Source: Nitriliruptorales bacterium (GTDB lineage Bacteria > Actinomycetota > Nitriliruptoria > Euzebyales > JAHELV01). From it: 39,285 nt of DNA. The first letter of the stretch is position 1, and the number at the start of each line of letters is the position of its first letter. The stretch lies in contig JAHELV010000011.1 in NCBI GenBank assembly GCA_024644015.1, forward strand, positions 54,550-93,834. The letters run 5' to 3'. A program made the translations under genes and the position numbers. This document shows, one piece after another, positions 33,254-39,285 of the stretch. The notes under the pieces are model-generated. The model was not told the DNA's origin, did no database searches, and saw nothing but the letters and a program-made list of their open reading frames with translations.

Positions 33254-33278
33254 GTGCCGTGACCCGGCGGGCTACGCT
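33250..33278 (+). promoter_or_regulatory. Promoter of tRNA-Pro
   Basis: TTGAGT (33250-33255), exactly 17 bp, then TACGCT (33273-33278). The tRNA begins ten bases after the -10. The -35 overlaps the upstream stop codon. Confidence 0.65.
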
Positions 33279-33287
33279 GTAGCCGCA

Positions 33288-33365
33288 CGGGATGTAGCGC
33301 AGCTTGGTTAGCGCGCCACGTTCGGGACGTGGAGGCCCCGGGTTCAAATCCCGGCATCCCGACCA
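33288..33365 (+). tRNA. tRNA-Pro (anticodon CGG)
   Basis: The cloverleaf is complete: acceptor stem CGGGATG/CATCCCG, D-stem GCGC/GCGC, anticodon stem CCACG/CGTGG with loop TTCGGGA (anticodon CGG at 33323-33325), and T-arm CCGGG TTCAAAT CCCGG. The discriminator A and an encoded CCA end the gene. It reads CCG codons, which are abundant in a GC-rich genome. Confidence 0.97.
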
Positions 33366-33423
33366 AACCAACGGGCCGCGGTTCAGCACGGTCCGAGATG
33401 TTCATCGCGCCACGTACGAGCGG

Positions 33424-33429
33424 TAGCCT
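33424..33429 (+). promoter_or_regulatory. Candidate -10 element of the MazG-like gene
   Basis: TAGCCT lies nine bases before the ATG at 33439, with no ribosome-binding site between. It could give a leaderless or very short-leader mRNA. Confidence 0.3.
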
Positions 33430-33438
33430 GCCAGCGGT

Positions 33439-33726
33439 ATGGACCTCGCGGCATTCCAATCGCAGATGCGTGCGCTGTACGGCGACCGCGACCGCCAACG
33501 CGGCACGGCGCGAACGTTCGCGTGGTTTGCCGAGGAGTGCGGGGAGCTGTCGCGGGCGCTGTTCCGCGGCACCCACGCGGACCGGGTCACCGAGTTCTCC
33601 GACGTGCTGGCGTGGTTGACATCGCTCGCGGACCTGTCCGGGGTCGACCTCGCCGACGCTGCGCAGCGCTATGCCTCCGGGTGTCCCCGCTGTCACGCCG
33701 CGCCGTGCCGCTGCGATCGCGGCTGA
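33439..33726 (+). CDS. MazG-like nucleotide pyrophosphohydrolase with C-terminal Cys motif
   Basis: This 95-residue protein carries the all-alpha NTP pyrophosphatase signature: AWFAEECGELSRALF (the E-E-x-x-E metal site) and VTEFSDVLAWL (E-x-x-D). The end, GCPRCHAAPCRC, is a compact C-x2-C...C-x-C zinc-knuckle-like tail seen in some small MazG-like proteins. Members hydrolyse noncanonical NTPs to NMP and PPi. The length fits a single-domain type. It is likely a single-gene unit between tRNA-Pro and a converging lipoprotein gene. Confidence 0.8.
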   Translation: MDLAAFQSQMRALYGDRDRQRGTARTFAWFAEECGELSRALFRGTHADRVTEFSDVLAWLTSLADLSGVDLADAAQRYASGCPRCHAAPCRCDRG

Positions 33727-33732
33727 TCGGCC

Positions 33733-34308
33733 TCAGCCGACCGTGACGGCCGTGCGCATGCCCTCCTCGTAGTGGCTCTCGAGCGTGCCGTCGGCCCTCT
33801 CGTCGACGAGGTTGCAGAAGAAGACGTAGTCGCCTGCCGGGAGATCGAATGTGCCCGTGCAGGTGTCGCCGGCCGGGAAGCTCTCGATCTCGCCGACGAG
33901 GGCGCCGACGGGCAACTGGGCCTCCTGCACCTGCCCGTCACTGACCGGGAGGGAGTCGATGTCGTCGGTCCGCACGATCACGACCTCGTGGTTCTCGCCG
34001 CCGATGTTGCCGGCGGTGATCGTCACGGTGCCCGCGGGGATCTGCTGGGGCGTGTTGACCGCGTACTCCTGCAGGGTGACGGCGATCGCGGTACCCGATG
34101 GCTCGCTCGGGGGCGCACACGCGGTGCCATCGGCCGAAGACGATGTACCGCTCGCCGAACCCGACGCAGCCTCCTCGACGCCCGAGGCCGATCCCGAACC
34201 GGAGGCGCTGCCCGACGCCGGTTCGCTGCCGAGCGTCCGCACGCCCTCGTCGGCGCCGCTGCACGCGCTGAGCGACAGCACGAGAACGATCAGAACTCGC
34301 AACCACAT
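33733..34308 (-). CDS. Cupredoxin-like lipoprotein
   Basis: This 191-residue protein has a lipoprotein signal with lipobox LSAC and Cys16. A Ser/Gly-rich spacer follows (about 25-60), then a beta-sandwich of about 120 residues. Possible type-1 copper ligands appear in the right order: His in GGENHEVVIV, Cys in YVFFCNL, His in ESHYEEGM and the following Met. It would sit outside the cell membrane and carry electrons or copper. A second Cys pair (TACAPP and GDTCTGTF) may form a disulfide. GGAG lies about 7 bases before the ATG. It is 42 bp downstream of asd on the same strand but seems functionally unrelated. Confidence 0.75.
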   Translation of the reverse strand: MWLRVLIVLVLSLSACSGADEGVRTLGSEPASGSASGSGSASGVEEAASGSASGTSSSADGTACAPPSEPSGTAIAVTLQEYAVNTPQQIPAGTVTITAGNIGGENHEVVIVRTDDIDSLPVSDGQVQEAQLPVGALVGEIESFPAGDTCTGTFDLPAGDYVFFCNLVDERADGTLESHYEEGMRTAVTVG

Positions 34309-34350
34309 GAAGGTACTCCGACTAAGGGCAGGTTAACTTTGGGCGCGACC

Positions 34351-35385
34351 CTACACGATGCCCTGATCGACCAGCAACTCGGCGATCTGGACGGTGTTGA
34401 GCGCCGCGCCCTTGAGCAGGTTGTCGCCCACGACGAAGAAGTTCAGCGCGCGCGGGTCTGCGAGATCGCGGCGGATGCGACCGACCGCCACCTCGTCGCG
34501 GCCGGCCCACTCCAGAGGTGTCGGCAGGTCGCAGACCTCCACGCCCGTGAAGGCGTTGAGCACCGCGACCGCGCGGTCGACGTCGACATCGGTCGAGAAG
34601 GCGGCTCGAACCTGGATCGCGTGCCCGACCATCACGGGCACGCGGACGCACGTCGGCGCCACCGTCAGCTCGGGAAGGCCCAGGATCTTGCGCGACTCGT
34701 CGCGCAGCTTCATCTCCTCGTCCGAGTAGCCGTCCCGCGCGGGCGACCCCAACCACGGCACAACGTTGAAGGCCAGCGTCGCGGCGTGCACCTGGTGCTC
34801 GACGAGCTTGGCGGCGGCGGCTCCGTCGCGACGCAGCAACCCGGGCTCGGCCAGCAGCGTCGGGACCTGCGCGAGTAACTCACCCATGCCCTGCTGCCCG
34901 GCGCCACCGGCCGCCTGGAAGCTGGTGGCCACCAGGTCGACGAGGCCGAACTCGTCGTGCAGCGCCTTGCACGGCAGCATGGCCGCCATGGTCGTGCAGT
35001 TGGGGTTCGCGACGATGCCCCCTGCCATGTCGTCGAGGGCGCCAGGGTTGACCTCGGTGACGACCAGCGGCACACCAGGGTCCATGCGCCACGCCGACGA
35101 GTTGTCCACAACGACGGCGCCGGCCGCGACCGCCTGCGGCGCATACTCGCGCGAGCGCGCGCCCCCCGCCGAGAACAGCGCCACATCGACGCCGTCGAAG
35201 ACCCCGGGATCGCCCAGCGCTCGAACGGTCACCTCGCGGTCGCCGTACGGCAGGCGACGGCCGGCCGAGCGCTCGGACGCGATGAACACGACATCGTCGT
35301 GCGGGTAGTCCCGTCGGAGCAGCAGCCGTCGAAGGTCCTGCCCGACGGCACCGGTGGCCCCGACGATCGCAACCGTACGTCCCAT
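34351..35385 (-). CDS. asd: Aspartate-semialdehyde dehydrogenase
   Basis: This 344-residue enzyme makes aspartate 4-semialdehyde from aspartyl phosphate with NADPH, the branch point to lysine/diaminopimelate, threonine and methionine. It has the NADP-binding VAIVGATGAVGQDLRRLL at the start and the catalytic Cys130 in NPNCTTM. It also has FQAAGGAGQQGMGEL and the late motif VRVPVMVGHAIQVRAAF with its active-site His. The ATG at 35385 was chosen because AAGGA lies about 8 bases upstream and the nucleotide-binding strand starts directly. It is 86 bp downstream of lysC, with a hairpin between them. Confidence 0.96.
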   Translation of the reverse strand: MGRTVAIVGATGAVGQDLRRLLLRRDYPHDDVVFIASERSAGRRLPYGDREVTVRALGDPGVFDGVDVALFSAGGARSREYAPQAVAAGAVVVDNSSAWRMDPGVPLVVTEVNPGALDDMAGGIVANPNCTTMAAMLPCKALHDEFGLVDLVATSFQAAGGAGQQGMGELLAQVPTLLAEPGLLRRDGAAAAKLVEHQVHAATLAFNVVPWLGSPARDGYSDEEMKLRDESRKILGLPELTVAPTCVRVPVMVGHAIQVRAAFSTDVDVDRAVAVLNAFTGVEVCDLPTPLEWAGRDEVAVGRIRRDLADPRALNFFVVGDNLLKGAALNTVQIAELLVDQGIV

Positions 35386-35403
35386 GCTGTCGTCCTTGTG
35401 TCC

Positions 35404-35427
35404 GTGTCGCCGCGCGTACGGCGACAC
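35404..35427 (-). promoter_or_regulatory. Hairpin in the lysC-asd spacer
   Basis: GTGTCGCCG (35404-35412) pairs perfectly with CGGCGACAC (35419-35427) with a 6-base loop. It ends 18 bases before the asd ATG, just upstream of its AAGGA. It may set relative expression of the two genes or mark a processing site. There is no T-tract. Confidence 0.5.
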
Positions 35428-35471
35428 CCATGATCACGATCCTCGCGTCGCGAAACGGGTGGTGCACCGCC

Positions 35472-36719
35472 TCACTGGCGGGCGACCGATTCGCCGAACG
35501 GGTTGCTCTCGCCGCCGAGCCCGAAGTGCTCGTGGACCGCGTTGACGGCCGCCTCGACGTCGGACCGGCGCACCACGACCGAGATCCGGATCGTCGATGT
35601 CGAGATCATCTCGATGTTGACCCCCGCGTCGCTCAACGCGCGGAACATCGCCGCCGCCACACCGGGATGCGTCTTCATGCCTGCACCAACCAGCGAGACC
35701 TTGGCGATCTGCTCGTCGAACGACACCTGTTGTGCGCCGATCTCCGACGACACATGCTCGAGCAGGTGCAGCGCACGCGGGCCCTCGGCGCTCGGCAGGG
35801 TGCACGAGATGTCGGTCGTGCCGTCGTCGCCGACGTTCTGCACGATCATGTCCACATTGATGTTCGCATCGGCGAACGCCGTGAAGATCTGGGCCGCGAC
35901 CCCGGGCTTGTCGGGCACCCGCCGGATGACCAGCTTGCCCTCGCCGGTGTCATGGGCCACGCCCGAGATGATCGGATGTTCCATCGTTGAGGCCTTCCGC
36001 ACCCAGGTGCCGTCCTGCCAGCTGAACGAACTGCGGACATGGATGTCGACACCGTGATTGCGCGCGTACTCGACGCTGCGCACCTGTAGCACCTTCGCAC
36101 CGCACGCCGCGAGCTCGAGCATCTCCTCGTGGGAGACCTCACGCAGCCGCCGTGCCGACGACACCAGACGGGGATCCGCCGTGTACACGCCGTCGACGTC
36201 GGTGTAGATCTCGCAGACCGGCGCGGCCAGCGCGGCCGCCAGCGCGACGGCGGTCGTGTCGCTGCCACCGCGGCCCAGGGTCGTGACGTCCTTGGACTCG
36301 CGCGACACGCCCTGGAAGCCGGCGACGATGGCCACATGCCCGCCCTGGAGCGCCTCGGTGATGCGTCCCGGCGTGATGTCGAGGATCCGTGCTCTGCCGT
36401 GCACGGCATCGGTGATGATGCCGGCCTGACTGCCCGTCAGGCTGCGCGCCGTGAGACCCCGCGCATGGATCGCCATCGCCAGCAGCGACATCGAGATGCG
36501 CTCGCCGGCCGTGAGTAGCATGTCGAGCTCGCGACCGGGCGGCTCGGGGCTCAGCTCGTTGGCCTGCTGGACGAGCCGGTCGGTCATCTGCCCCATCGCC
36601 GACACCACGACCACGACGCGATCGCCTGCGCGCGCGGCGCGCTCCACGCGTTCGGCCACACGACGGATGCGGTCGGTGTCGGCGACCGACGTGCCTCCAT
36701 ACTTCTGTACAACGATCAC
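35472..36719 (-). CDS. lysC: Aspartate kinase with paired ACT domains
   Basis: This 415-residue enzyme phosphorylates aspartate. It starts [22 protein letters not shown], the kinase signature. It contains [28 protein letters not shown], the substrate-binding core, and a C-terminal pair of ACT domains (about 265-400; [21 protein letters not shown] and [20 protein letters not shown]). The ACT pair implies feedback by lysine and/or threonine. The size fits the actinobacterial type, which can also make a separate beta chain from an internal start; I did not find a clear internal ribosome-binding site. The GTG at 36719 has no strong Shine-Dalgarno. It heads the unit lysC-asd-cupredoxin and is divergent from a sirtuin gene. 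Confidence 0.96.
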   Translation of the reverse strand: MIVVQKYGGTSVADTDRIRRVAERVERAARAGDRVVVVVSAMGQMTDRLVQQANELSPEPPGRELDMLLTAGERISMSLLAMAIHARGLTARSLTGSQAGIITDAVHGRARILDITPGRITEALQGGHVAIVAGFQGVSRESKDVTTLGRGGSDTTAVALAAALAAPVCEIYTDVDGVYTADPRLVSSARRLREVSHEEMLELAACGAKVLQVRSVEYARNHGVDIHVRSSFSWQDGTWVRKASTMEHPIISGVAHDTGEGKLVIRRVPDKPGVAAQIFTAFADANINVDMIVQNVGDDGTTDISCTLPSAEGPRALHLLEHVSSEIGAQQVSFDEQIAKVSLVGAGMKTHPGVAAAMFRALSDAGVNIEMISTSTIRISVVVRRSDVEAAVNAVHEHFGLGGESNPFGESVARQ

Positions 36720-36797
36720 GACAGTGCCCAGACCTCGGTCGCATGATGGTCAGCAGAGCGCGCCGCCCACCAGCGCGGCACGGCGACAGCCCCGACA

Positions 36798-36803
36798 ATG
36801 CTA
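36798..36803 (-). promoter_or_regulatory. Candidate -10 element of lysC
   Basis: The minus strand reads TAGCAT about 80 bases before the lysC GTG. No -35 fits, and I see no lysine riboswitch or leader peptide in the leader. Confidence 0.25.
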
Positions 36804-36876
36804 ACCATCCGCGGCACATGCGCGCGTGGCCGGCGGATCGATATGGCACCCGGGTGACCTGGTCGCGACCACGACA

Positions 36877-36882
36877 TACGCT
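36877..36882 (+). promoter_or_regulatory. Candidate -10 element of the sirtuin gene (leaderless)
   Basis: TACGCT lies six bases before GTG at 36889. GTGACC at 36854-36859 is a possible -35 at 17-bp spacing. Confidence 0.45.
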
Positions 36883-36888
36883 CGTGGT

Positions 36889-37734
36889 GTGGACGACGTG
36901 TTCGAGCAGCTCGCGCACCTGGTCGGCCGTGGGGACGTCGTGGCGCTCACCGGCGCGGGCATGTCGACCGACTCGGGCATCCCTGACTACCGCGGACCGA
37001 CCGGAGCCCGTCGGCGGCATTCCCCGATGACCTACCGCGAGTTCGCGTCGGATGACGCGGCCCGGCGGCGGTACTGGGCGCGCAGCCACCTCGGCTGGAG
37101 CCACGTGCTGCGAGCGCGCCCGAACGCCGCCCACGTCGCCCTTGCGGAACTCGAGCGTATGGGCTGTGTGTCGGGTGTGATCACCCAGAACGTCGACGGG
37201 CTGCACCCGGCGGCCGGCAGCCGCGCCGTTGTGGAGCTGCACGGCAATCTGGCGTGGACCGTCTGCGTGGACTGTGGTGACGTCCGCCCGCGCCACGAGC
37301 TCGCCGACCGGCTGGACTCCATGAACCCTGGCTTCGATCTGCGACCCGCGCGAATGGCCCCGGACGGCGACGCCGACCTGGTGTCCGAGGCCGAGCGCGG
37401 ATTCGCGGTCGCGCCGTGCACCACCTGCGGCGGCGTGCTCAAGCCCGACGTCGTGTTCTTTGGCGAGAGCGTGCCGCGGGAACGGGTCGCCAGCAGCTTC
37501 GCGATGGTCGAGGCCGCCAGTTTGCTGCTCGTTGTCGGCTCCTCGCTGACCGTCATGTCGGGGTACCGGTTCGTCATCCGCGCGCGCAAGCGCGGCACAC
37601 CCATCGCCATCGTCAACCGCGGTCCGACGCGCGGCGACGCCGACGCGGCGGTGCGGATCGACGCCGGACTCGGCGATGTCCTGCCGCGACTGGTCGACCG
37701 GATTGGCCACCGCCTGCGGACCCGGACCGGCTGA
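36889..37734 (+). CDS. Sir2-family NAD-dependent deacylase (sirtuin)
   Basis: This 281-residue sirtuin has the NAD-binding GAGMSTDSGIPDYRGP from residue 22, TQNVDGLH, the catalytic His in VELHGNLAW, two zinc C-x-x-C pairs (CVDC and CTTC), VVGSSLTVMSGYR and IVNRGPTRGD near the end. It removes acyl groups from lysines using NAD+, for example on metabolic enzymes. A large insert between the Cys pairs (about 140-180) is somewhat longer than in the smallest bacterial sirtuins. The GTG at 36889 is six bases after TACGCT, so it may be leaderless. It converges on recR with an 18-bp gap. Confidence 0.93.
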   Translation: MDDVFEQLAHLVGRGDVVALTGAGMSTDSGIPDYRGPTGARRRHSPMTYREFASDDAARRRYWARSHLGWSHVLRARPNAAHVALAELERMGCVSGVITQNVDGLHPAAGSRAVVELHGNLAWTVCVDCGDVRPRHELADRLDSMNPGFDLRPARMAPDGDADLVSEAERGFAVAPCTTCGGVLKPDVVFFGESVPRERVASSFAMVEAASLLLVVGSSLTVMSGYRFVIRARKRGTPIAIVNRGPTRGDADAAVRIDAGLGDVLPRLVDRIGHRLRTRTG

Positions 37735-37752
37735 GCCGGCCGGCTCGCAGGG

Positions 37753-38352
37753 CTACAGCGCCCGGCGCCCGGCGAACGCCCGCCCGAGTGTGATCTCGTC
37801 GGCGTACTCGAGGTCACCGCCGACCGGCAATCCGGACGCGATGCGGCTGACCTGCAGCTCCATCGACTTCAGCAGCTTCGACAGGTAGCTGGCGGTCGCT
37901 TCTCCCTCGATGTTCGGGTTGGTCGCCAGGACGACCTCGGTGACGTCCTCCTCACCGATCCGCGCGACGAGCTCGCGTACCCGCAGCTGCTCGGGGCCGA
38001 CACCGTCGATGGGCGAGATGGCGCCCCCCAACACGTGATAGCGCCCCCGGAACTCGTTGGTCTTCTCGATCGCGAGCACGTCGCGAGGTTCCTCGACCAC
38101 GCACAGCACCGTCGGATCGCGACGGACGTCCCGGCAGATCCGACAGTGCTCGAGCTCGCTGACGTTGAAGCAGCGACGGCAGAACTGGACTTTCTGCTTC
38201 ACTGCACGGATCGCGTCCGCAAGGCGTTCGGCGTCGGCGATGTCGACCTGCAGCAGATGAAACGCGATGCGTTGCGCACTCTTGGGGCCGACGCCCGGCA
38301 GACGACCCAACTCCTCGATCAGGTCCTGGATCGGACCCTCGTACACACTCAT
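37753..38352 (-). CDS. recR: Recombination protein RecR
   Basis: This 199-residue protein has the full RecR layout: N-terminal helix-hairpin-helix [20 protein letters not shown], a four-Cys zinc finger ([16 protein letters not shown]), and a Toprim domain with [14 protein letters not shown] and [17 protein letters not shown]. The C-terminus has [24 protein letters not shown]. RecR acts with RecO and RecF to load RecA on gapped DNA. GAGG lies about 4 bases before the ATG. It follows ybaB by 31 bp in the standard dnaX-ybaB-recR order. Confidence 0.97.
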   Translation of the reverse strand: MSVYEGPIQDLIEELGRLPGVGPKSAQRIAFHLLQVDIADAERLADAIRAVKQKVQFCRRCFNVSELEHCRICRDVRRDPTVLCVVEEPRDVLAIEKTNEFRGRYHVLGGAISPIDGVGPEQLRVRELVARIGEEDVTEVVLATNPNIEGEATASYLSKLLKSMELQVSRIASGLPVGGDLEYADEITLGRAFAGRRAL

Positions 38353-38383
38353 CGCGCCTCGTGGGGCGTCGGGGACCTGTGGT

Positions 38384-38689
38384 TCAGATCAGGCCCGGTG
38401 GCAGGCCAAGGCCCCCGGCGAGGTGGCCGAGCTTCTCCTGCTCGAGCTCGCGGGCGCGCCGCAGACCGTCGTTGACCGCAGCGACAACGAGGTCCTGGAG
38501 CATGTCGACGTCGTCGGGGTCGACCGCTTCTGGGGCGATCTCGATGCGCGTCAGCTCACCGGTCCCGGTGACCACGGCGCTGACCGTACCGCCGCCGGCG
38601 CTGCCCGTGACCTCGACCTCGGCGATCTCCTCCTGCGCCTTGGCGAGCTTGCGCTGCAGTGCCTGGGCCTGTTGCAGCATCTGGTTCAT
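38384..38689 (-). CDS. ybaB: YbaB/EbfC-family nucleoid-associated protein
   Basis: This 101-residue protein opens with a helix ([29 protein letters not shown]). It then has the YbaB beta-hairpin [20 protein letters not shown], then [26 protein letters not shown], and a Gly-rich end GLPPGL. YbaB dimers bind DNA and are almost always encoded between dnaX and recR, as here. The gap to dnaX is 42 bp. Confidence 0.95.
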   Translation of the reverse strand: MNQMLQQAQALQRKLAKAQEEIAEVEVTGSAGGGTVSAVVTGTGELTRIEIAPEAVDPDDVDMLQDLVVAAVNDGLRRARELEQEKLGHLAGGLGLPPGLI

Positions 38690-38731
38690 GGCGTGTGCCT
38701 AGCGCTCGACTGTCGGTATCCGCGGCTCAGC

Positions 38732-39285
38732 CTACCCCGCACCCGCGTTCCCAGAAGGGTCGACGACGGTCGCGCCGAGGTTGCGCCGCAGCATCTCGAT
38801 CGCCTGTCGGCGCACCTCTTCCTCATCCGGCAGGTCACCGGCCGCCTCCATCGCCTCGCGCTCGGCGACTGCTGCCGCCTCCGCGTTCTGCGACTGTGTG
38901 TGCAGGTCTTCGCCGTCGGTCGCCACCGTGCAGCGCAACCGTGCCCGCAGGCCCACCACGTCGCGAATCGCCTCGCCGATGACGCGCTGCCCCTGCTCGC
39001 CGGCGCACTCGTCGGCGTGGAAGCGGTGGCCGGCCTTGAACTCGAGCGTGACCGTCTGATCGTCGAGCGCCACCGGGCGGCTCATCGACACGAGCGCGTG
39101 CCAGCGCACCTTCTGCTGTTTGACCCGGTCGAGCACCGCCGGCCACGACTGCGTCAGCAGGTCCAGGTCGACGTCGCCCTCGGTCGGCGACTGCGCGGTC
39201 GTGGCGGCGCCGGAGGCGGATGCGCCCGCCGCGGCGGGCGCCGGGGCCGGGGCCGTGCTCGCGGGCGGTGGCGAGGCGGTCGGCG
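38732..39285 (-). CDS. dnaX: DNA polymerase III gamma/tau subunit, C-terminal part (partial)
   Basis: The frame is open from the right edge to TAG at 38732. The visible C-terminal 184 residues have an Ala/Pro-rich linker, then DLDLLTQSWPAVLDRVKQQKVRWHALVSM and a domain typical of actinobacterial DnaX C-termini. They end in an Ala/Glu-rich stretch and LGATVVDPSGNAGAG. The ATPase domain lies beyond the window. Gene order with ybaB and recR supports the call. No A-rich slippage site is visible in this part. Confidence 0.88.
   Translation of the reverse strand, partial: PTASPPPASTAPAPAPAAAGASASGAATTAQSPTEGDVDLDLLTQSWPAVLDRVKQQKVRWHALVSMSRPVALDDQTVTLEFKAGHRFHADECAGEQGQRVIGEAIRDVVGLRARLRCTVATDGEDLHTQSQNAEAAAVAEREAMEAAGDLPDEEEVRRQAIEMLRRNLGATVVDPSGNAGAG

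Noticed and set aside
34309-34350. Iron-dependent regulator (DtxR-type) operator before the lipoprotein gene
   Set aside because: Only a half-site resemblance around GTTAACCT is present; the second half does not match.

Overview
The window is very GC-rich and gene-dense, with many ATGA/GTGA start-stop overlaps, frequent GTG starts and several genes that look leaderless. Together with a WhiB-family regulator, the gene order ridA / DUF4177-like / whiB / two ArsA-like ATPases / PASTA-type class A PBP / metallophosphoesterase, and the order dnaX-ybaB-recR ... lysC-asd, this points to an actinobacterium (Actinomycetota). Selenocysteine genes and an ATP-type (not GTP-type) PEP carboxykinase suggest a deep-branching lineage such as Nitriliruptoria or Euzebyales. 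That placement is an inference. I see no insertion sequence, prophage, CRISPR array or rRNA; the DNA looks like core chromosome.

Layout. 1-6.9 kb: a partial acidic protein with an IniB-like N-terminal domain faces away from a membrane-anchored Hsp70-like ATPase with a repeat tail. An MFS exporter, a MATE exporter, the ribosome-rescue factor ArfB and a small unknown protein follow. 7.2-14.2 kb: cobalamin-dependent methionine synthase metH, a probable winged-helix DNA-binding protein, and a coupled pair of membrane-anchored beta-propeller and FAD oxidoreductase. 14.3-17.8 kb (minus strand): a divergent pckA, a secreted or anchored FG-GAP/VCBS-like protein and an MBL-fold hydrolase. 17.9-23.2 kb: selA, a CLC chloride transporter with CBS and RCK_C domains, and selB, all overlapping as one translationally coupled unit. 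No tRNA-Sec or selD gene is in view.

23.3-33.3 kb: DoxX-like protein, then a block collinear with M. tuberculosis Rv3678c-Rv3683: ridA, a DUF4177-like microprotein, whiB, an extra nfeD, two ArsA/Get3-like ATPases, an extra NlpC/P60 hydrolase, a ponA2-like PBP with PASTA domain and a metallophosphoesterase. This is probably a redox and cell-envelope maintenance neighbourhood. 33.3-39.3 kb: tRNA-Pro(CGG), a MazG-like protein, then on the minus strand a cupredoxin-like lipoprotein, asd and lysC (entry to lysine, threonine, methionine and diaminopimelate synthesis). A sirtuin lies on the plus strand, and recR, ybaB and the 3' end of dnaX (DNA repair and replication) run off the right edge.

The most notable points are the selA-CLC-selB unit, the IniB-like/Hsp70 divergon with a perfect 24-bp tandem repeat, an NfeD homologue that has apparently lost both catalytic residues, an ArsA pair with asymmetric P-loops, a 9-codon leaderless upstream ORF, and a 14-bp palindrome between the MATE and arfB genes.
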